Assembly: GCA_025677835.1 (NCBI GenBank)
Contig: JAIXMR010000135.1
Location: 1-61,461 of the forward strand
DNA from: Sporodiniella umbellata
Lineage: Eukaryota; Mucoromycota; Mucoromycetes; Mucorales; Rhizopodaceae
Direction of reading: 5' to 3'
DNA: 61,461 nucleotides
The notes beneath the pieces are model-generated. The model was given only the letters and a program-made list of their open reading frames with translations. It ran no database searches and was not told the origin of the DNA. Numbering within the stretch: the stretch's first letter is position 1; every line of letters begins with the position of its first letter. Shown here one piece after another: positions 22,289 through 33,546 of the stretch. The position numbers were made by a program, and so were the translations under genes.

Positions 22289-25200
22289 TTATGAAAGAAC
22301 AAAGTTATTCTTGAGCAGGCGAAACAGATACAACATGTATAAAATAGTATTCAAATAAAGTGTGCACTATTTTGGTGTTATGCAAACAGCGACACCGATT
22401 AGCCAACCAGGCATTTGAAGAAACGAGAGAGAGACATCAGATTACTAAAAAAAAAAAGAAAAAGAAAAAAAAAGTGTGGGTTTCTAGCCGAACGATATGC
22501 TATAACGAGGAAGCTACGATAATCTAAACATAGCTATAGTTTTTGTATTGGAAAAGAAAAGGGTAGGAAGCCTCTCAGCAACCTAAAAACCAGCTATTCA
22601 TTTGAGCTGAATCCGGTATATATGCTTAGTATACAGGCGAATATTGAAACAATCAACATCATATCACCCTCTAGAAGAGTCTGTTTCTATCCGCTGCCAC
22701 TACAGAACATCAGTACAAACATTATCGAGGACTAGTTTAGAAAGAAACAACAACCCTAGATAGGGAGTATGATTTCGAATTTACCAAAAAAAAAAGACTT
22801 GCTATCTGATATGCTAGAAAGAGCCGGTTTTTAATCAGTAATTGGGCTTGAGAGAAAGGGTACAGTTGTTTTTTTCATTGGTGTATGATACAAATATACA
22901 TTTTTCTACTTGCAATACCGTACTTTATAACTGTCCATAATAAGTCTTTTATGTCATCGCTATCTTCTCACACAACAATAATAAAACCAAATAGACGACA
23001 CTAAAGAGCTTCATTAAACCTTTGTTTTTGAAGTTTGCATCTCCTACCAAAATTCTGATATAGACTGCTGTACACCTCCCAAAGAATTGACAGTACTACT
23101 TATAATCAAGAGTGAAACATCAAAATACTGATCGTAAATTTACAAACATACGTTTGTGTGTGTATGTGTACGTATATATGTACTTTGAAAGTGCTAGATC
23201 CGAAACCGAGAACGAAGCTGTTCAAAAGAGCACGTACAACAATAAAAAATAAGCTTGATTATATTATGAGGGTGCGGTATTCGCATACAAAGTAATACAA
23301 ATATAGATAGGAGGAGAGAGAGAGCAGTGCTCAAAAAAAGAAAAGAACCTATTACCGCCTTCGCTAGACTCTAGACCTTCCCCAATGCAAGATATACAAA
23401 GGATTCTGGTTTTTATTGATCTCATCCCAAATTCTTATAATAAGGAAGTTGAATACGCGACATTGACCCTTTCTCTCCCTTTCTAGACTACTGGTATAGT
23501 TAAAAAAAGGTGGTAACTCTTAATTGTGCTTACTCAAATCGCAGGTTTCTTCGGCATTGTAACTCTTCCATTTAAGGAACAGAGGCTTATGTTTTGCTAG
23601 GAAAATGTGTATTTGTACATTTTGTAAAGAAACAGTCTTATAGTAAAAATAAAATAAAAGGGGATATTTTAAAACGCAATTTTTATTTTTGTGATGGTCT
23701 TGAAGCATTTTTCATAGCATTGTCGTTTTGTGACGTGTTGTGTTTATTTAGTAAGCGAAAAAAGAAAAAAAAATACAGCCTGATTTCTTAGCTCTTATAA
23801 GTGAACGAACGCTTCGAAATGTTAACGCTAAACTGAGATATACCCACCTTGTCATTGGAGTCTGATGTCTAAAGTATCTAATTACTTATCAAAGCGGCTG
23901 TCTGTAAAAGGCATCGAAAGCTTTGAACATTATCAAGCAATGCTACCAAAAACCTTCGAATGGCCAGTCGCGCTCGCTTTTTTTTTTAATTTTCAATATC
24001 CCTAAACGCGTTCTTGTGTGGATTTTAAGGAATAATCAGAAACCCCTAAATCGCGCTTTTGTCTATAATGAAGGGACAAACGATTATACCACCCCAGTCC
24101 CAAACTGCGTATGCCTTTAGCATCCGTAAATGTAAATTGAGATTGTATCTATAACAAGATAAAAATTGTTGAATCGTCACATTTTAGATAGTGTTTTAAA
24201 AATTTATTTTGTATATTAAGAAAACAAAAAGATTAATAACAACTAAAAAACCTCGACTACATAACAAAAGCAAACCTAATGTGTTACAAGTACGGAAAAC
24301 AGACCAATAGAGAAGAGCTATTTGAATCTCCATTCAAATAAACTTATCTTTGAAAATAACGAACACTGGGGTGAAACTGTTTTAAAAAAAAACACATGTC
24401 AAACAAGAAAAAAACTAAAATCTGGGTATGTGTAACTTTACTTGTAAGTCTAAAAAAAAACTTTTTAGTGGAAAACAATAGTGAACAACCCAATGGGTGC
24501 AATTTCTCTTTTGAAAACCCTCAGTCAAATGAATACTTTACCCTTAAAACCTATATTTTTTTGTTTTGATAGAAAAAGACCTTGATCGTCAAGCAAGATT
24601 TTCCCAAAACATTGGTACAGGCCAATCACGCCATTTGAAATACTTAATACTACCAGATTGTGTATAATTTTCTTATCCTTCTTTCAAATCAATGCTTGTA
24701 CTCTATTGCTAACCACATATAGAAAAAAAACTGTGCTAGACACTTGTAATTGGAATTACTGGAAAGTAAAAATAGAGCAGGTCAATGTGGGGATAAAAAG
24801 TCTTGTGATACTTTATCTAAAACATAGGCTTGTATGTAATGCAAGCATTGTATAGGCATAATTATACGCATATGTATAGTCATTGACCTCATTTGTAATG
24901 GTATATGTATTGTACGAATTTTTTGTTCTGTTAAACTAGACTTTCTAATATGCTTGAAAAATAAAGAGGCCGGTTTTTACTGTCAACTAGACTGTAACAG
25001 AACCGACAAAAACCAACTAAAATTGAAAAGACAGCAATTGTACCCAATTTGACTATTACACAAGTTTTATTTGACCACTGTATGTTCATTTAAGCTTGAC
25101 ACAATTTTCTGAATACTTAAAAAGAAAAGATAAGATTGTGCGATGATTGGAAATAACTTAGAGTTTACAGAATCTTACTATATGTTTATGACTAAAGATG

Positions 25201-25825
25201 AAGCAATACTTTAAAATAACATGTAAACGCAACAACAAGTGTTTGCATACATTGAAAGAAAGATATCAAACGCTTAAAACAAAGATCCAATACAGCCCTT
25301 TTCATACATAATCCTAACAAAAAAAAGAATGGTCCATACATCCTGTTCTTTTCTCCTTTTTTTTTGCCTACGAAAAGAGGCAGGCTTTTAGAGATTGAAA
25401 GCGTATTTTCGTTGTTTTGTATATAGGAGCGAACAATATACACGTAAAAGAATACCTACAGTCTGTTACTTTAAAATCATGATAAGTTGTAGTGGGACAA
25501 GCAATTAAGATCGTCATAAAGGGTCAATTACAAATAGATGTGTTACACTTTCGGTCTTTGTTTTACCAGCATTGATAAGTTTTTTTTTTAAAAAAAAAAA
25601 TAGGATGATCACTTACCAAATTTAGAGCTTTTGACTAGTTTAGGTTGAACACCCGTAATAACAATGAAAGAAGGCTCTATTACTGTCCTACATAATAGTA
25701 AGTTTCCCCCCCCCACTTATGTCATATATACTCATGCCAAAAATTATGTCTAGTATTTTGCGTCAAATTCTAATAAGGTAAAATTTTATTACCTGATTGC
25801 TTTTTTATACATATTTTTTCCGTTA
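22289..25825. other. Gene-poor spacer, 3.5 kb
   Basis: AT-rich sequence with scattered homopolymers and a GT/TA-rich stretch near 23155-23185. Open frames (for example 23923-24120, 24658-24855 and 25192-25443) show no family similarity. Short coding-like scraps, such as EKDLDRQARFSQNIGTGQSR near 24571-24640, may be decayed repeats. It adjoins the transposon island and probably consists of older, eroded insertions. Confidence 0.4.
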
Positions 25826-25985
25826 CAGTGCCTCCACCCCCAACTTTCGCTTTCCAACAAACCGATTTCGTTTTGGCCTCCGATAAATTTCCATTTTTGT
25901 AAAGTCCAATCCTCGTTTTTTCATTGGCCAACATTCGTTTTTGTAAGAGCTCATTTTTCGCTTGTCTGTTTCAAAGTTCGCCTTT
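25826..25985 (+). repeat. Left terminal inverted repeat
   Basis: Pairs with 28790-28939 in reverse complement. Shared blocks include CAGTG-CTCCACCCCCAA, CCGATAAATTTC, TTTTTGTAAAGTCCAAT, CATTGGCCAA and GTAAGAGCTC. The left copy has about 20 extra bases after position 25849, apparently a local duplication. The motif TTCG(T/C)TTT recurs roughly every 15-25 bases. Confidence 0.82.
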
Positions 25986-26055
25986 ACATCACTCAGTTTT
26001 CGTGTTTGATCTCAAGCTTTACTAAAGTGGCTATTTATTAAAGCATTTTTGGAAA

Positions 26056-26560
26056 TTATTGACAATAATTTACAATGTTACGAAAAGCTTTTCTGATAAC
26101 ACTTTTGCCTACTTCAGGCAAATAAGGAAGAAGGTATGTTGCCTTAGAATCTCTTGCCTCAACCATCGTTATTATCCCTTGTGAATTATGAGTAGGTGAA
26201 TTATCCATGACAATGTATAAGTTTTTCCTTTCTGGAAAACTATCCATTTCATCCAAAGTTTTAGCAATGAGTCCCATATAGTGCCCAGTAACAGTTCATT
26301 TGGACACCTTTTTACCTGGAGGAGCTTTTCTCTTTCGGTCTCCAGCAATCTAAATCTTTTTGGGCTCTAAAGACCTCAAGGGCAATAATATATTTTGTTA
26401 CTACAACTCCTAAAACAGTGTGAGTGATAGCACGAGTGGTTGGTGATTCAACAATTGCTGGTGTGCCTTTTATTAAAAGTGAAGGGGCTTCTCATGTTAG
26501 TATTGAAACTGGATTCATCCACAAAAAGGCAGTTCTTGGCTTGATTCGTGTTCTTCCCAC
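26056..26560 (-). pseudogene. Tc1/mariner-like transposase fragment
   Basis: Pieces in two frames on the minus strand read in the correct order for a DDE transposase: NCLFVDESSFNTNM (first catalytic Asp), then KGTPAIVESPTTRAITHTVLG, then TVTGHYMGLIAKTLDEMDSF, then NLYIVMDNSPTHNSQGI (second Asp), then YLLPYLPEVGKSVIRKAFRN in place of the usual PPYSPELNPIEQFW (third acidic residue region, degraded). At least one frameshift and stops near 26300 and 26340 break it. Upstream coding sequence is not recognisable. Homology is by pattern recognition to mariner/IS630-type enzymes. Confidence 0.75.
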
Positions 26561-27390
26561 ATGGGAGCTTATAGATCCTATGGACTGTAATGATTTATTT
26601 TCGGTACTCATAATTAAGCTGTAAAAATTCGAGATATGATATATTGTACAATTTTATGTGTGTACAAGCACTATGTCAAAGATAGGATGGAGTAGCTTTG
26701 AATAGCAAAGATTTATTATGAAGGATGATGGTCTCATAATACGACAAAATTACTCTCATAAAAGATGAAATTGCTGACTGCTATTTCCTTCAAACTAAAA
26801 ACCTCAAATCCTTCAGTAAGACTTACGTAGCTTCATGCCTCGTTACTTGAGGATAGTTAACGAAGAACTCCCGAAGATACTGCTCATGACCTTATTGAAG
26901 TTGAAAAGGCCTGAAGGTTAACCTTATCTGTCTGTTTCTCATAGATGTTCTAGCTAGGATCTTCTCGTGGGTCGATGTTCGTTTTACGTCCCAAAGATTG
27001 ATTTTGTTAAAATAATAAAAAACCCAGATTTCTGGTTATCCGAATACATATTAAACTTCTACCACTAGTTTCGCCCTGCGATAGTTCTTTGTCATAACAT
27101 TAAACTTTCATTGCCGTTTTCCTACCGAGCATATACAAGAGCTCGGTTTACAGAGAAAACAATTATCCAAAGTCAACAAAGTACCGAGATTATAAGAATC
27201 AACCTCCTCCTCCTAGTCGACAGCTTCGTTTCCTTACTCTTGCAAAAACTTGCACTGTCCGTCCTTTTAATAAAAATTGTAATTTATTGAAAAAATAGAA
27301 AATTGGGTGTTATAAAAGCAAACTTTGGAGACGACAAAAGCTCTTCGAAAGCGAAAATTGGGAGTAAATGCGCTGATTCTATGTCTATGC

Positions 27391-27606
27391 TGCCCCAATT
27401 AACCCTTCACTTATTTCAGAAATCATGTTTCTCTTGTTCAGTACCCACCAAGCGGAAACGATTACACTCAAACCAAAACAAGTGATGCCCCAATTAGCCC
27501 TTCACTTATTTCAGAAATCATGCTTTTCTTGTTCAGTACACACCAAGCGGAAACGATTACACTCAAACCAAAACAAGTAATGCCCCAATTAGCCCTTCGC
27601 TTATTC
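27391..27606 (+). repeat. 95-bp tandem repeat, two and a quarter copies
   Basis: Copies begin TGCCCCAATTA at 27391, 27486 and 27581; the first two are full 95-bp units about 95 percent alike by eye, the third stops after about 25 bases. The array lies inside the decayed transposon. A stretch just before it (27300-27365) contains GCGAAAATTGGGAG, reminiscent of the transposon's end sequence. Confidence 0.85.
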
Positions 27607-27919
27607 TAAATAACGAACTTGGTTTTTAATTAGTTAGAAAGAAATAACGGAAAATTTTGTACCCCAAGCTTACGTGGAATTTTTTGATGACGTATGACTT
27701 ATGGATTATAGCAATTGGAGGATGTTCCCATATCCGGGAATTTAAAGATTTCTTTCTTTATTCTTAACACCGCAAAAGTTATCTATAAGGAGACGAGTTA
27801 AAGACCAATCTAAGGGTTTAGTTCTAAACTTTAAAATTGTATCCAATCATATCTAAACAATCAAATGCTATCCTCAAACATAATATAACCTTCTGCTTGA
27901 TGTTTTTTCTACTCAAGAA

Positions 27920-28415
27920 CTATCTTTGTTGTTCTTTTTGTTATATTTTCTTTCAAAGAACTTTGATTCGTCGATTTGAGCTACTATATCTTTTCCTCCA
28001 GTTACGGAATGATTGTTATCATGTATGTTTGTTAACAAACATCTTTAACTTTATATAAATCTTCTATATACGTATTTTTTTATAGTACTTTTCTGAACTG
28101 TTTATGGTGTGATAGTATGTTTACTAAATCTGCTTCTATAATAATGAAGAGCGTTGATTCTAGAAGTATTTGTTAGATAAAGATATAAAAGTATAAGAAT
28201 ATTATTGGCTTTTTGTCTTTTCAAATGAAAAAAGGTATTTTCAAATATAGATTCTGAGAACATTTTCTACATATAATCTGTTTTAAACTATATCTTTTAG
28301 TCAAAAATTCACAGCAATATTTCCTTTTCCATATAATATTTTTATCCTTTAAATATTTTATTGATGTTCCTTTATTATAAACAATTTTGTTTAGCTCATC
28401 TAATGTTGGAATCAT
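27920..28415 (-). pseudogene. ISXO2/Merlin-like transposase relic
   Basis: On the minus strand the 64-codon frame at 28221-28415 begins MIPTLDELNKIVYNKGTSIK, continues YLKDKNIIWKRKYC and has a later CRKC pair, resembling the N-terminal zinc-binding region of eukaryotic ISXO2/IS1595-type (Merlin) transposases. Further along, near 27925-28000, GGKDIVAQIDESKFFERKYN matches the catalytic segment (IDESK, RKYN) of the same family. Stops lie between the two blocks. The assignment rests on motif resemblance only, but the two segments are in the right order and strand. Confidence 0.6.
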
Positions 28416-28789
28416 GAAAGAAAAAGGTTACTTTTTTATTATGTTAAATTAATTCTATTTTAAACTCAGTTTTATGTTCAGGACTTACATTGGGCTACAA
28501 CTCTTCGCTGTTCTTGACAGCGGGAAGTTTAAAATCACAGACTATTATATAAGATACCAGCTTTGTCCAGTGTTTACTATTTCCAAAGGTAGTGGTCCCA
28601 ATGAACTCCTAAAAAAAAAATCACGATTGATCTATTTTTGCAGATGACTGTGCCTTACTTCTACCTGGTTTCTTTATCGAGGTATCTATTCTAACATTTT
28701 CTGGCATGTGAGTAATCCAAAAAAAGCCTCTCTGATCTTTCAATCTAGAAACCCTGACAAACAGTCTCAATGTACCTTTCAGTCGATCT

Positions 28790-28939
28790 CTTTATTTCAA
28801 AAGCAGACTTCAGAAATGACAAAAACGAAAAAGGAGCTCTTACCAAAACGAATTTTGGCCAATGGAAAAGCGAATATTGGACTTTACAAAAATAGAAATT
28901 TATCGGTAACCAAAACGAAAATTGGGGGTGGAGACACTG
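28790..28939 (-). repeat. Right terminal inverted repeat
   Basis: Reverse complement of the left end, ending GGAGACACTG immediately before TA at 28940-28941. It is missing the extra 20 bases present in the left copy. Confidence 0.82.
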
Positions 28940-28941
28940 TA

Positions 28942-29544
28942 CAACATTTTGTATTAATCTCCGCTCGAGTATTGTTTGTTTATCTTGCTTTCTTTAAATA
29001 GACCAGGTTTTTTCTCTAAAGAGTTAAGCTACACATATTTCACAAGGAAAAAAAAGCACGATTTTTTGTCGAACAATTAGTCCCTTACTGAATATATATA
29101 ACACTTGGGAACGCTTTTTAACAGAGTGTTTAATCTCAGTAGCCACTCTTAATTTAACTCTAATCAACTTCTCATAAACAACAGTATCCTTCTGTTTCAC
29201 GATTATAGCGTTCATAGATTTAAAGTTCAGAAAAAGAACCATCAACATAGTTGTCAATATAAAATCAAAATTAAATAGTCAAAAAGTTGAACCGAGTCTT
29301 TTAGACACTTGGTACACAAAATAATGGTGTAAAGTAACACAAAATTAGCACTTTGATTTCCAAAGAAAAGATATAAAAAGCCCAATATTCCTTGCCTTTT
29401 TTCTTTTTCTTCAACTTTCTCCTGTCACGGATCTTAAAGGGCGTTTTTAACTATCAATTAGTTGCAGTCCATTCATTTTTCTATATTGCCCTTTTTATTT
29501 TATCTTTTGACATATCACTTCCCCCTACCCCTCCTTTTAAATAA
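28942..29544. other. Spacer between transposon and subtilisin gene
   Basis: A 77-codon minus-strand frame at 29024-29257 is basic but unassigned. The last 150 bases are CT-rich, including CTTTTTTCTTTTTCTTCAAC, and end at the subtilisin ATG, consistent with its promoter and 5' leader. A possible TATA-like ATATAAAAAG lies near 29370. Confidence 0.45.
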
Positions 29545-31446
29545 ATGCGTACCAAGTCCCTTATTTTGTTTGCAATCTCTTGTATCAGTATTGCAGCTGC
29601 CAATGACTTTGATGATGATATTCTCGAGGACTTTAGCACGGTGAAAGGCAACGGAAACTACATTGTACAACTTCATCCTGACACTGCTATTAAATCATGT
29701 ATGTAAACACGATCAAACCAGCGGACTGTGCAATATTAATAATAAGCTTTGTAGTCGTCCCAAGATTTCTTAACGGTGCAATTGAGGTTTTTAGTCAATC
29801 AACCCTCCATCATCACCTTGAGGTAGTGAAAAACAAGCTTATTAGACGCGACACCAACGAAGACCAAATCCATGTCTTTGATGCTTATAACTTTGGAAGC
29901 TCTTTTAAAGGAATTACTGTCAAATTTGAAGACCTAAGTATTGTTAAGGATCTTGCTCTCTTATTTACTGGTGAAATCTTGAAAATCATTCCCGATCAAG
30001 ATGTCCAATTCGAGCTCCCTACTCCTGCAAACAAGAAGAGCATTCATAAGAGATATAGCAAGCAAATTAAAGCTCAAAACAAAGTTTTACGTCGAGGCAA
30101 TTACGAGCTTCTTGAAGAAGACGATGCTTTTGAAGCCATGTCAGTCAAAAAGACTAAGAAAGCTACCAAAAAAGCCGCTAAAAAGACGACCAAGAAAACG
30201 AAAAATGTCAAGAAAGTAGCCAAAAAGACTACTAAACCCAAGAAGAAGACAGTTTCCATCAAGAAAAACGCATCAAAGAAAACCAACTCCAAGAAGCAAG
30301 TTGTGTCGATGAAAAACAAAAAGACAACCAAGAAGACCACCACCAAAAAGCAGCCCAACTCTAAGAAACATGCCACTACCACCAAGGCTACTACTACCAA
30401 GAAGGGTACCAAGACCCAAACAGCTTCTAAAGAAACTGCTACTGCTACCAAGCGTCCCTCTGGAAGCTCAGATTTTCTCAAGCAAGATAAGGCCGAATGG
30501 AACTTGGTTCGTGTTTCTGAACGCAAACGCGATCTTTCTTTGCCATACGTTTACGACTCCAATGCAGGGTAAGAATCGATAAGACTTTGGCTCTAAAGAC
30601 GATCTTTTCAAAGTGTATGTATATTTATTTTATTTTATTTTATTTTATTTTTGCAGAAATGGCGCCCATGTCTATGTGATTGATGACGGTATGAACATTG
30701 ACCATGAAGATTTTGAAGGACGTGCTAGTTGGGGTTGGTCTGCTTTCAACGGCAGTTCGAAACTTGGTGAAGGCCATGGTACTCATGTCGGAGGTATTAT
30801 TGGTGGCAAGACATACGGTGTTGCGAAAAAGTCAAGCCTTATTGCAGTGCAAGTTCTTAACGAGCATGGCAAGGGATCCATCTCTAGCCTTCTGTCTGGT
30901 CTTCAATGGGTTACCACTGATGCCAAGAAGCATAAGGGAAGCGCTGTTATCAACATGTCTTTAGGAATGAAAACTCGCGGTATATCTTCTTCTGCGCTCG
31001 AAGCCCTTGATAAAGCTGTTGATGCCATTGTAAATTCTGGCGTTCCTTTGTTTGTTGCTGCTGGTAACTGGGGCGATGTAGATGCTTGCGACGTATCTCC
31101 CGCTAGCAACAAAAATGTATACACCGTAGGTGCTACCAACAAGAACGACGAAATGGGCGACTTCAGTAGCTACGGAAAGTGTATTCAAATCCTTGCTCCT
31201 GGAGAAGATATCAAGAGTACCTACATCGAATCTAAAACCTCTACTGAAGTAATGACAGGTACCTCTATGGCTTCTCCCCATGTTGCTGGTGTTGCTGCTC
31301 TGCTGATTGGTCAAATGGAAAACCCTACTCCCAAGAATGTCTATAAAGAAATCACAAACCTATCTGTATCTGGAAAAATCAAATCGATTTCCCACAACAC
31401 AATCAACAAGTTTCTTTTCAACGGCCAAAAGTTGACTAGTGCCTAA
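29545..31446 (+). CDS. Secreted subtilisin-like (S8A) serine protease with lysine-rich linker
   Basis: Three exons, 29545-29698, 29755-30568 and 30657-31446, give 585 residues. A signal peptide (MRTKSLILFAISCISIAAA) is followed by an I9-type propeptide (NYIVQLHPDTAI to about residue 150). Residues about 180-290 form a Lys/Thr-rich segment with repeated KKTTKK-type runs. The catalytic domain begins near WNLVRVSERKR, a probable Kex2-type processing site. Triad: Asp in VYVIDDG (about 332), His in GHGTHVGG (about 365) and Ser in TGTSMASPHVAG (about 523). It is proteinase K-like and probably secreted for nutrient acquisition. Proteinase K-type precursors are usually near 380-400 residues, so the linker accounts for most of the excess. 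The second intron ends in a TTTTA pentanucleotide repeat (30624-30652). Confidence 0.93.
30624..30652 (+). repeat. TTTTA microsatellite in intron 2 of the protease gene
   Basis: Five to six tandem TTTTA units form the polypyrimidine-rich part of the intron just before the TTTTTGCAG acceptor. Confidence 0.9.
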
Positions 31447-31796
31447 TTTAATGAATTAATTTATTTATTTTAAAACTCGTTCAATTACAATAAACTCACC
31501 AACCAAATATTCTTTTCGCTTTATGCTGAGTTTAGATAACGGGCCAGAAGCCATTTCTTAAGGAATTGAAAAAAGGCATCTGTATAAGCATACTTAAGGG
31601 AGATAAGTTTGGGGCTTAGTGAAAACTTTCAATGAAATGTATCGTTCTTATTGCTTGTATCGAGTTTTCTTGTTGAATGTTAAAGGTGAATAAAAACGTA
31701 AAAGTCCAATGATTATGTGAACATTCATTTTGAACAATGGATGAAATGCGTTTTTATTTTGTTTGGTTTTATGTATTTTTGGTATTGTAATTGGTA

Positions 31797-32304
31797 TTAT
31801 TTATGTTGTTGAGCTAGGTCAACTTGCTCTCGTAGCTCGCGGACGACACAATCACCAAATGTAAAAAGCATTTTTTTGATCATATCCAATCCACTATCTG
31901 TTCTTCTCACTATTTCTGAAGGATTGAACTCTTCAAAAACAATTTCAAACCTAAATTTGCAAGCTCTAGAAATATAAATAGGGTTAGATGACCATTGTCT
32001 TTAAGCTCAAGGTTCCTTACGCTGCAAAAAAACGAAGGTTTTCCACCGCTCTATAGGTACGACGGGTATCGCTATTGATTTTTGTAATGAATCCAAAAGG
32101 ACGCTTTGACTGTTTCAAAAGGCTATTGTAGGCATTGCAGAGAACCTTACCATCCCTGTTTTAAGCAAAATAAGGGTAAGTACAGACAAATTGTCTCCAT
32201 GTTTCTTACGTTAAATATTCCAAAAAAGCTTTCTCGTCGATTTTGGGATCAGGCACATTTATCTGATCTTTTGAAACATTGTCTACAAGTAAAGAGTAGT
32301 ATCT

Positions 32305-32335
<31 letters not shown>

Positions 32336-33546
32336 GCAATAGATTAGAAAAAAACACATCACATTTGCTTTCGTTTCTTTTTGGTTTTATAAATTTACCT
32401 AATAGATCGTCGGGAAAGGAGCCACGTTCAAGCCATACTGGTACCCCATGTTTTACTGCCTGTTGTTTTGGTTCGCTCTTTTCCAAAGTCAAGTAAGAAG
32501 TCTTTCCTATGAGCGCCTGTATTTCTGGTGTAAATATAGCAGGGGGACTTCCAATGTGGTGAGGAGGGTTGAAGCCTTGAGACTCCACTACTTGTAAATA
32601 AGTGTGAATAGACTGTCTTTCCCTTTCCAGAAGATCAAAATCAGATGATTTATACATATATCCTTCGGCATCGTTTCCTTCATCTCTGTATTGGTTTTCT
32701 AAGTCCTTCATTGCCTCCAATAGTGTCAAAGAGGCCTGTCTAAGACTCCCCAAAGCCGAATCGCTCAAGTCATGTCTGTTAGTTGTATAGTTACGAACAG
32801 AGTCAAGCATCGAGGTAACTGATTGAAGAAGTGGTATAATATCGAAACCCTGATCAACAGGTGTTGTTGCTCTTGACGATTCATCGCCACTATCAGAAGA
32901 AAGTGGGTGTGAGGAACTAGAGGAGCTCGAATGACGCGGTCCCATAACCATAGCCCAGGTAGTCAAAGTATGCTGTATGTCGTCAAAACAGGTACTCAAG
33001 AGCACGTCTAGGTCTGTCTCTACATTGAGGTCTAGCCAACTAGGCGGTGGGGCCTGGGGTGTAGGTAGTCTCTCATCATCAAATTCATCCTCTTCAATGA
33101 GCGTTCTTTGAAATCCCAAAGTACCGCCTCTATTTTTTTTTTTTTTTTGAAAAAAGGGGAGGTTAAACGTGGCAATAGAAAAGACGTCTTACTTATTGAG
33201 TTTGAGCTCCCTCCTTGCATAAAAATTCTGGAGTCTTTCAATTGAACCTAAAGTTGTAACAGAAGTTCTTCTTTGGGCTAGAAAAAAATGTATAAATACG
33301 AAAACGCAGCCAACGATAGACAATCTTACCTGAGCGGGCAAACCCTTTTGTTTGAATACCGTTGAGAGGCTTCAAATACCTTCTACCAAAGGGGCTTGCA
33401 GAGCGTACGACTGCATCGTCTTGAGGTATAGGGGAAGAGACTCTTCTCACAAAATCAGAAATGTCCTCTTCTATAAAAGCGGGGTGTGACTCTGTACTGT
33501 CTGGAGATGTTGACAAAGCTGATTCGCTCAACGGATGTTGCGACAT
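31797..33546 (-). CDS. Calponin-homology-like domain protein
   Basis: Six exons on the minus strand: 33546-33330, 33277-33193, 33129-32399, 32282-32210, 32155-32021 and 31965-31797; 469 residues. The N-terminal half is serine/proline-rich and acidic (VRRVSSPIPQD; LPTPQAPPPSW; a run of seven serines), with helical segments (LLQSVTSMLDSVRN). The C-terminal 150 residues look like a calponin-homology fold: DGKVLCNAYNSL, then TYRAVENLRFFAAACKF, then GLDMIKKMLFTFGDCVVREL. CH domains often bind actin or microtubule partners, so a cytoskeletal role is inferred. I do not recognise a named orthologue. The C-terminal exons are short and separated by a 116-nt intron containing a 28-base homopolymer, so the CH part is not visible as one frame. 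Confidence 0.78.

Larger units (their letters stand above)
25826..28939. mobile_element. Decayed Tc1/mariner-like DNA transposon with long inverted ends
   Basis: The outer ends are inverted copies: the left begins CAGTGCCTCCACCCCCAACT and the right, reversed, begins CAGTGTCTCCACCCCCAATT. Similarity continues for about 150 nt inward with one small insertion in the left copy. Both ends are flanked by TA (25824-25825 and 28940-28941), the target duplication of the Tc1/mariner group. Near the left end on the minus strand are DDE-transposase fragments of the same group. Stops and frameshifts show it is dead, although another full-length copy could mobilise it in trans. The interior also holds a second, unrelated transposase relic and a 95-bp tandem repeat, so it is nested or chimeric. 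Confidence 0.8.

Noticed and set aside
22438..22475. A/G-rich tract suspected as a repeat array
   Set aside because: Simple A-rich sequence without a repeat unit or spacer pattern.
30101..30526. 141-codon minus-strand frame rich in V, F and L
   Set aside because: It is the antisense shadow of the Lys/Thr-rich linker in the subtilisin gene.
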